A model generated the notes under the pieces. That model did no database searches. It saw only the letters and a program-made list of their open reading frames with translations, and was not told the DNA's origin. A DNA stretch of 64,000 nucleotides from TMED27 sp963922705 (GTDB lineage Bacteria > Pseudomonadota > Alphaproteobacteria > Micavibrionales > Micavibrionaceae): positions 7,641 through 71,640 of the forward strand of contig CAWUJS010000003.1 in assembly GCA_963922705.1 (NCBI GenBank), given 5' to 3'. Made by a program: the position numbers and the translations under genes. Every line of letters begins with the position of its first letter. Positions within the stretch are counted from its first letter, which is position 1. Positions 58,836-64,000 of this stretch are shown piece by piece.

Positions 58836-60317
58836 ATGACTGAACTTACAAATCTGACAATCGCAGAGGCCTTGAAAGGCCTTGAGGGCAAAGACTTTAC
58901 ATCCGTTGAATTAACTGAGGCGCATATCAATGCAGGCCAAGAGGCAAAGGGGCTGAATGCCTATATCACAGAAACCCCGGAAATCGCATTAGAGCAGGCA
59001 AAAGCCTCAGATGCGCGGCGGGCACAAGGTAATGCTGGCGCTCTGGATGGAATACCGCTTGCGATTAAGGATTTATTTTGTACAAACGGTACACAAACAA
59101 CGGCGGCATCTCATATTCTGGAAGGATTTATCCCGCAATATGAATCTACAGTCACAGCCAATCTATTCAAGGATGGAGCAGTCATGCTCGGCAAGGCCAA
59201 TCTTGATGAGTTTGCCATGGGCTCTGCCAATACAACAAGCTATTACGGTCATGCTATCAATCCATGGACGCGCGGTGACGGCAAGGATTTAGTACCGGGA
59301 GGCTCTTCCGGCGGGTCTGCAGCAGCAGTGGCGGCACGGATCGCCATGGGCGCAACAGGTACAGATACGGGCGGCTCCATTCGCCAACCTGCTTCATTTT
59401 GCGGAATTGCGGGGATCAAGCCAACCTATGGGCGCTGTTCGCGTTGGGGGACAATCGCTTTTGCATCCTCCCTTGATCAGGCTGGAACATTCGCCAGAAC
59501 CGTTGAAGATAACGCGCTTTTACTGCAATCTATGGCTGGACATGATCCGATGGATTCCACATCTGCAAAACTGGATGTTCCTGATTTTGCGGCTGCACTG
59601 ACCGGCGATATCAAAGGCCTTAAAATAGGTATTCCAAAAGAATATCGCGTTGACGACATGCCATCCGAAATAGAAGCGCTGTGGGAGAACGGCATTGCAA
59701 TGCTCAGGGATGCCGGTGCAGAGCCTGTAGATATTTCTTTGCCGCATACAAAATATGCATTGCCGACCTACTATATTATCGCTCCTGCGGAATGCTCCTC
59801 TAACCTCGCCCGTTATGACGGCGTGCGCTACGGACAGCGTGTGAGTAGCGACGATCTCACAGAAATGTACGAAAAAACCCGCGCACAAGGGTTTGGCGAT
59901 GAGGTTAAGCGCCGTATTATGATCGGCACATACGCTCTTTCTGCAGGGTATTATGATGCATATTACATTAAAGCCCAGAAAGTACGCCGTTTAATCGCGC
60001 AAGACTTCGATCAAGCCTATCAGAATTGCGATGTGATTTTGACACCGACTGCCCCCTCTGCAGCCTTTGCTGTTGGGGAAAATGAAGATGATCCGATTAA
60101 GATGTATCTGAACGATGTATTCACTGTCCCCGCCTCTCTGGCTGGATTGCCAGGAATGAGCATTCCTGCCGGGCTGGATCAAGACGGTTTGCCGCTAGGG
60201 CTTCAAATCATCGGCAGAGCCTGGGATGAGGAAACTGTCTTCCGAAGCGCAGGCGTTCTTGAGAGCGCTGTTAATTTTACAGCTGTTCCACAAGGCATTA
60301 TTCGACAAGCAGCTTAA
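58836..60317 (+). CDS. gatA: Asp/Glu-tRNA amidotransferase subunit A
   Basis: 493 residues from ATG 58836. Amidase of the GatCAB complex that transamidates Glu-tRNA-Gln or Asp-tRNA-Asn. Ser-cisSer-Lys amidase: lysine in AIKDLFCTNG, GGSSGGSAAAVAA, and DTGGSIRQPASFCG. Starts 4 bases after gatC. Confidence 0.97.
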   Translation: MTELTNLTIAEALKGLEGKDFTSVELTEAHINAGQEAKGLNAYITETPEIALEQAKASDARRAQGNAGALDGIPLAIKDLFCTNGTQTTAASHILEGFIPQYESTVTANLFKDGAVMLGKANLDEFAMGSANTTSYYGHAINPWTRGDGKDLVPGGSSGGSAAAVAARIAMGATGTDTGGSIRQPASFCGIAGIKPTYGRCSRWGTIAFASSLDQAGTFARTVEDNALLLQSMAGHDPMDSTSAKLDVPDFAAALTGDIKGLKIGIPKEYRVDDMPSEIEALWENGIAMLRDAGAEPVDISLPHTKYALPTYYIIAPAECSSNLARYDGVRYGQRVSSDDLTEMYEKTRAQGFGDEVKRRIMIGTYALSAGYYDAYYIKAQKVRRLIAQDFDQAYQNCDVILTPTAPSAAFAVGENEDDPIKMYLNDVFTVPASLAGLPGMSIPAGLDQDGLPLGLQIIGRAWDEETVFRSAGVLESAVNFTAVPQGIIRQAA

Positions 60318-60335
60318 GCCATGTCATAATTTATT

Positions 60336-60962
60336 ATGCGATTATTCTTGCTCACTATTTTTACCCTCTCCTTTCATTGGAACGCTTATGCACAAAATCC
60401 CCCTCCTCCCAAAGCCATTGAACAAATAGAAGAGCTATTGGGCAAAAAAAAGCAAGAAACAACTGAACCGGTTACTCTCAATCAGTTTGCCAATAAACAT
60501 TTCAATAATTGCTCCAATACCAAACACCCAATTATAATTGGGCAGGATCTATTACGTTTATGCGCCTGTACGCGCGATAGATTTTTAGAGAATATGAGCA
60601 TCCCACAAATTCGTGCCATGCAGAAAAACGATGATGAAGGGCGCTATCAAAAAAGCCGTATGCTGTTATTTGTTTATGCGCCATGCATTAAATTTCCACT
60701 CAACAGGATGATTTCCACTACTTGTATGCGCAATGTTCAGAACAAGTATTTAATGAAAAGCCAATCTGCTACCTGCCAATGCATTGCAGATCGGGTTTCA
60801 GAGGCTTCATACAAGCTCATAGGAAAATATATGCAAGGCATTATTAAATTAAAAATGGAGGATAGAGAACCTCTTAATCTTTTAGTTAAAGAAAATCATT
60901 TTAATGATTTGATGTTTAATCATACAAAACAATGCTTACGTGAGTTTGAAGGTATTTATTAG
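60336..60962 (+). CDS. secreted protein with two four-cysteine modules
   Basis: 208 residues. Signal peptide (hydrophobic 3-13, cleavage near AYAQ), then eight cysteines: C59, C76-x-C78, C117, and C130, C147-x-C149, C200. The first three of each set have the same spacing (17 then CxC), so the mature protein looks like an ancient internal duplication: LLRLCACTRDRF versus SATCQCIADRV. Probably periplasmic, disulfide- or metal-bound. Unknown family. It stands between gatA (18 bases) and gatB in the same direction. Confidence 0.7.
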   Translation: MRLFLLTIFTLSFHWNAYAQNPPPPKAIEQIEELLGKKKQETTEPVTLNQFANKHFNNCSNTKHPIIIGQDLLRLCACTRDRFLENMSIPQIRAMQKNDDEGRYQKSRMLLFVYAPCIKFPLNRMISTTCMRNVQNKYLMKSQSATCQCIADRVSEASYKLIGKYMQGIIKLKMEDREPLNLLVKENHFNDLMFNHTKQCLREFEGIY

Positions 60963-61018
60963 CGCTAGACTTCAACTTGCTTCGCGTTTAATTTACTCTT
61001 TCTAGGAAAGGATTAGTG

Positions 61019-62482
61019 ATGGCTAAGTTAATACAAGGTGAAACAGGTGAATGGGAGATTGTGATCGGTATGGAGGTTCATGCGCAAGTTATAGCCCATT
61101 CCAAACTGTTTTCCGGGGCTTCGACGCAATTTGGCGCAGAACCCAACTCGCAGGTTTCTCTGGTTGATGCCGCAATGCCGGGAATGTTACCTGTTCTCAA
61201 CAAATATGTTGTAGAGCAAGCTGTTAAAACAGGTTTGGGACTCAACTCTAAAATCAATAATACATCCGTTTTTGCCCGCAAAAACTACTTCTATCCTGAT
61301 CTGCCACAGGGCTATCAAATCTCCCAATATGATCAGCCTATTGTTGGAGAAGGGAAAATCGAAATTGACCTGCCCGATGGCAGCGTTAAAGAGATTGGCA
61401 TTACGCGCCTTCATCTTGAGCAGGATGCCGGAAAATCGGTTCATGACCAGCATCCCACTAAATCCTTTGTTGACCTCAATCGTTCAGGGTGTGCCCTGAT
61501 GGAGATTGTTTCCGAACCCGATATTCGCGGGCCGGAAGAAGCAGCCGCTTATCTCTCCAAACTCCGCATGATTTTGCGCTACCTTGGCACGTGTGACGGG
61601 AATATGGATGAAGGCTCCATGCGCGCCGATGTCAATATCTCAGTCCGCAAACACGGAGATGAATACGGCACACGCGCAGAAATCAAAAATGTAAACTCGG
61701 TCAAAGCCGTTCAACAAGCCATTGACTTCGAAGTACAACGCCAAATTGAACTCATCGAAGATGGCGGCAAAGTCGTTCAGGAAACGCGCCTCTGGGATCC
61801 TAATAAGCAGGAAACACGCTCCATGCGCGGCAAAGAAGATGCGCATGATTACCGCTATTTCCCTGATCCTGATTTATTGCCACTTCATGTTAGCAATGAT
61901 CAAATTGAAAGCATTCGTAAAACCCTTCCGGAGCTTCCCGATGAGAAAAAGCACCGCTTTATCGATGATTATGGCCTTAGCAACTACGATGCAGGTGTAC
62001 TCATTGCCGAGCAGGCACGCGCTGATTATTTTGAAACCGTCATTACCGAAGGTGCAAACGATAATGACGCAAAGCTCGTCGCAAACTGGGTGATTAATGA
62101 ATTGCTCGGCATTTTGAACAAAAATGAAAAAACTCTAACAGAATCCCCTATTTCTGCCGAACAATTATCCGGCCTTATTCAGCTTATCAAGGATGATACA
62201 ATCTCCGGAAAAATTGCCAAAGACGTCTTCGCGGAAATGTACGAAACCGGCAAAGATGCAGACGCGATCGTAGAAGAAAAAGGCCTTAAACAAGTCACGG
62301 ATACTGGCGCGATTGAAGCTATCATTGATGAGGTGATTGCCGAAAACCCCGGCCAAGTCGAAGCCTATAAAGGTGGTAAAGATAAGCTCTTTGGCTTCTT
62401 TGTTGGACAGGCCATGAAAAAATCCCAAGGCAAGGCCAATCCCGGCATGGTGAACACACTTTTAAAAGAAAAATTAGGGTAA
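61019..62482 (+). CDS. gatB: Asp/Glu-tRNA amidotransferase subunit B
   Basis: 487 residues from ATG 61019, AGGAAAGG seven bases upstream. GatB kinase/tRNA subunit: EIVIGMEVHAQV near the start, RKNYFYPDLPQGYQISQYD and VDLNRSGCALMEIVSEPDIR, and a C-terminal YqeY-like helical tail. With gatC and gatA it shows the genome uses indirect Gln and/or Asn charging. Confidence 0.97.
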   Translation: MAKLIQGETGEWEIVIGMEVHAQVIAHSKLFSGASTQFGAEPNSQVSLVDAAMPGMLPVLNKYVVEQAVKTGLGLNSKINNTSVFARKNYFYPDLPQGYQISQYDQPIVGEGKIEIDLPDGSVKEIGITRLHLEQDAGKSVHDQHPTKSFVDLNRSGCALMEIVSEPDIRGPEEAAAYLSKLRMILRYLGTCDGNMDEGSMRADVNISVRKHGDEYGTRAEIKNVNSVKAVQQAIDFEVQRQIELIEDGGKVVQETRLWDPNKQETRSMRGKEDAHDYRYFPDPDLLPLHVSNDQIESIRKTLPELPDEKKHRFIDDYGLSNYDAGVLIAEQARADYFETVITEGANDNDAKLVANWVINELLGILNKNEKTLTESPISAEQLSGLIQLIKDDTISGKIAKDVFAEMYETGKDADAIVEEKGLKQVTDTGAIEAIIDEVIAENPGQVEAYKGGKDKLFGFFVGQAMKKSQGKANPGMVNTLLKEKLG

Positions 62483-62486
62483 CATT

Positions 62487-62708
62487 ATGACACAAAAATT
62501 TGAGTACAAAGTCGCTGTTTATCGCGAAGGCATGCTTGGCTCACTCTTCCTCGGTGGTTCAAAAGTTGATCCGATTAAATTCACCGAATTTTTAAACGCC
62601 AATGGTGCCGAAGGCTGGGAAGTCATCACAATGGAACGTGAAATTCGCCGTATGCTTTTGTTTTTCAGCCGCGAAGCCTTTGTTTGTATTATGAAGAGGG
62701 CTGTTTAA
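62487..62708 (+). CDS. DUF4177 small protein
   Basis: 73 residues. YKVAVYREGMLG, then FLNANGAEGWEVITMEREI, the DUF4177 pattern. Role unknown. Starts 4 bases after gatB and is followed at 1 base by the next gene. Confidence 0.75.
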   Translation: MTQKFEYKVAVYREGMLGSLFLGGSKVDPIKFTEFLNANGAEGWEVITMEREIRRMLLFFSREAFVCIMKRAV

Positions 62709-62709
62709 C

Positions 62710-62937
62710 ATGCTGGAAAAACTTCACAAACCATTTTTTACAATTTTAGTTGCACTCGTTTGCGGTGTTGCTGCTCTCGTGATCGCAAAAATTTGGGGGA
62801 TTGAATTGCCCGAAGATTTGTTCTTCAAAATCCTCGCAACGCTTGGCGTACTCATTTTACTTTTTGGATTTCTGATGGTTGCAAATTCTGATTTCGGTGA
62901 ACATAAAAAACTCAAAGACGATAACTATATAGATTAA
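62710..62937 (+). CDS. small membrane protein of unknown function
   Basis: 75 residues with two membrane helices (about 10-28 and 37-58) and a charged C-terminal tail. No family recognised. Within a close-packed set with DUF4177 and the TerD-like gene. Confidence 0.6.
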   Translation: MLEKLHKPFFTILVALVCGVAALVIAKIWGIELPEDLFFKILATLGVLILLFGFLMVANSDFGEHKKLKDDNYID

Positions 62938-62939
62938 CA

Positions 62940-63527
62940 ATGCCAGATGGAATTCCGCTTAACGTCACACCTAAATCCCGGCATCGTATCTTTGTCGGGC
63001 TTGGCTGGGATCCTAATGAGCTACCATCAATAAAAGATAAAGTCGGCGCGCTCATTGGAACACGCAAAAAACACCACGATCTTGATCTCTCTTGCTATTA
63101 TTTTAACCGCGACCATGCATGCCTTGGCTATATCAACGCCAATCCGCAGCATAGCTCAAACCCATCTGGAAGCATCTATCATAGTGGTGATAGTGTTGAG
63201 GGAATCGGCGATGGTGACGATGAACAAATCTCAGTTGAGCTAAGAAAACTTCCCCCCAATGTTGAGCATCTTATTTTCAAAGCTTCTATTAAAAGCGGTC
63301 ATCATTTCGATGAAGTTGCCATGCCTGAAATCAGGCTATGCGATGGCTATACAGAGCGTGTTTTTTTGAAACATTCTTTAACCGAGTGTGAAGGCTGTGA
63401 TGCTTATATTTTTGTTCGTGTCTCACGCGGCAAGGATAAAAATGAATGGTTTATGCACAATATTAACGAATTTACTCGCACTAAAAGCCCTGATTCATGG
63501 ACAAATTCTCTTGCTAGTTATCTTTAG
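62940..63527 (+). CDS. TerD-like protein
   Basis: 195 residues. Calcium-binding-fold TerD family, linked to tellurite and stress resistance. FVGLGWDPNELP near the start, LDLSCYYFNRDHACLGYIN and SGDSVEGIGDGDDEQISVEL are the family blocks; the GDGDDEQI sequence is the conserved acidic Ca-binding turn. Usually in multi-gene ter clusters; here alone. Starts 2 bases after the small TM gene. Confidence 0.75.
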   Translation: MPDGIPLNVTPKSRHRIFVGLGWDPNELPSIKDKVGALIGTRKKHHDLDLSCYYFNRDHACLGYINANPQHSSNPSGSIYHSGDSVEGIGDGDDEQISVELRKLPPNVEHLIFKASIKSGHHFDEVAMPEIRLCDGYTERVFLKHSLTECEGCDAYIFVRVSRGKDKNEWFMHNINEFTRTKSPDSWTNSLASYL

Positions 63528-63568
63528 TATTGAACTATTTAGCAGTAGCTGGTAGTTGATACGACTAT

Positions 63569-63661
63569 GGACACGTGGCCGAGTGGCTGAAGGCGCTCCC
63601 CTGCTAAGGGAGTATAGGGTTAATAGCTCTATCGAGGGTTCGAATCCCTCCGTGTCCGCCA
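63569..63661 (+). tRNA. tRNA-Ser (GCU)
   Basis: Long variable arm class II tRNA. Acceptor GGACACG pairs with CGTGTCC, discriminator G, CCA encoded. Anticodon stem CTCCC/GGGAG with loop CTGCTAA (anticodon GCT), T arm GAGGGTTCGAATCCCTC. Confidence 0.96.
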
Positions 63662-63670
63662 TTTGCGATT

Positions 63671-63721
63671 GGTCCATACCGGATACATGGGTTACAGTTT
63701 ATACCTGAGACATAGGTAACA
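63671..63721. repeat. end of a decayed IS481-type element
   Basis: GGTCCATACCGGATACATGG and a second similar block, TGAGACATAGGTAACA (63706-63721), 12 of 16 matching the first (GGATACATGGGTTACA, 63681-63696). The first resembles terminal repeats of IS481-type elements and starts 10 bases after the tRNA-Ser CCA. Confidence 0.5.
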
Positions 63722-63965
63722 CTATTTCGTTAAATGGATTTTCATCCACCGGTTCGCTTCTGTTTTCATGTTCATCAAAAAACCCAGTATCATATTTCAT
63801 AAAGCTTACCAACCAGATTTTGTCTTCGACCTCTCTAATACCGACTTTCTGGCCTGCAAAGACGCTTGAGACATTAATTTTGCGTCTGCCGATGCAGATG
63901 CGCCCGCATGTTGTGATGGTGACGGTGCGATCATGCAATGGGTAGCTAGAGCAGATCGTATTTAG
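63699..63965 (-). pseudogene. IS481-type transposase, C-terminal remnant
   Basis: The frame reads SYPLHDRTVTITTCGRICIG, then KINVSSVFAGQKVGIREVED, IWLVSFMKYDTGFFDEHE and NPFNEIVLPMSQV, the typical C-terminal end of IS481/integrase-core transposases. Upstream in the same frame there is a stop at 63966-63968 inside what should still be protein, so the gene is broken. The rest, if any, lies beyond the window. Confidence 0.6.
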
Positions 63966-64000
63966 TTAGAATCGGGATTCCCAAAGTGTAAGAAATAGTA

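Noticed and set aside
63495..63677. Minus-strand frame reading MADTEGFEPSIELL-type protein
   Set aside because: It is the antisense of tRNA-Ser, a well-known false protein; no ribosome site and no conserved fold.
1..64000. CRISPR array or phage defence island
   Set aside because: No regularly spaced direct repeats; the repeats found are dispersed palindromes. Only an isolated Pycsar-like effector and a TerD-like protein recall defence or stress systems.

Overview
The window is a gene-dense stretch of an alphaproteobacterial chromosome with fairly AT-rich base use. The evidence is gene content and order: a popZ (DUF2497) gene beside valS, an ECF sigma/NrsF pair, an NDUFS4-type complex I subunit, the chain corC-lnt-xre-metK-trmB-rimP-nusA-infB-rbfA-truB-rpsO-pnp, a fabA-fabB-fabI cluster, a sufBCDSTA cluster, DUF1491, an alphaproteobacterial-type Fur lacking CxxC, and a gatCAB set. 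The order or family cannot be fixed from the sequence alone. No rRNA, CRISPR array, prophage or intact insertion sequence was seen. No stretch longer than about 300 bases lacks a gene or element.

Layout. 1-9.0 kb, minus strand: valS (cut by the left edge), popZ, pcm, a DadA-like oxidoreductase, tRNA-Arg, NDUFS4-like, nrsF-sigF, tRNA-Pro, DUF192, a CBS protein, an alpha/beta hydrolase and an MsbA-type exporter. 9-15.9 kb: patatin lipase, HAD phosphatase, alanine symporter, a small secreted protein, miaB, and a tandem pair of helicase-associated (HA) domain proteins. 15.9-34.4 kb, mostly plus: phoH, ybeY, corC, lnt, xre, metK, trmB, then the transcription/translation block rimP to pnp, interrupted by a trypsin-like protease and gpmA, then a Pycsar-effector-like membrane protein and a glycerophosphodiesterase. 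34.4-38.7 kb, minus: fabI, fabB, fabA, an unknown and an SH3 protein. 38.8-41.1 kb, plus: dus and two unknowns. 41.3-55.6 kb, mostly minus: suf cluster, prfC, DUF1491, fur, a PAS histidine kinase with a degenerate GGDEF protein, tgt, rpmB and a CbiB-like protein. 55.7 kb to the end: phaZ, a YgjP-type peptidase, ruvX, gatC-gatA-(Cys-rich secreted protein)-gatB, DUF4177, a TM protein, a TerD-like protein, tRNA-Ser and a decayed IS481-type end.

The main unusual signal is a set of short palindromic repeats with GTCAT...ATGAC termini. They lie between genes and also inside the reading frames of three conserved enzymes (TrmB, TruB, RuvX), where they add about 13 to 25 residues without breaking the frame. 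This resembles Rickettsia palindromic elements. Other notable points: a Tgt with a eukaryote-like substrate-pocket Gly and no zinc cysteines, which may indicate queuine salvage; an orphan Pycsar-type TM effector; duplicated HA-domain genes with apparently leaderless promoters; an eight-cysteine two-module secreted protein inside the gat operon; and the absence of ylxR and tolC from positions where they are usual.
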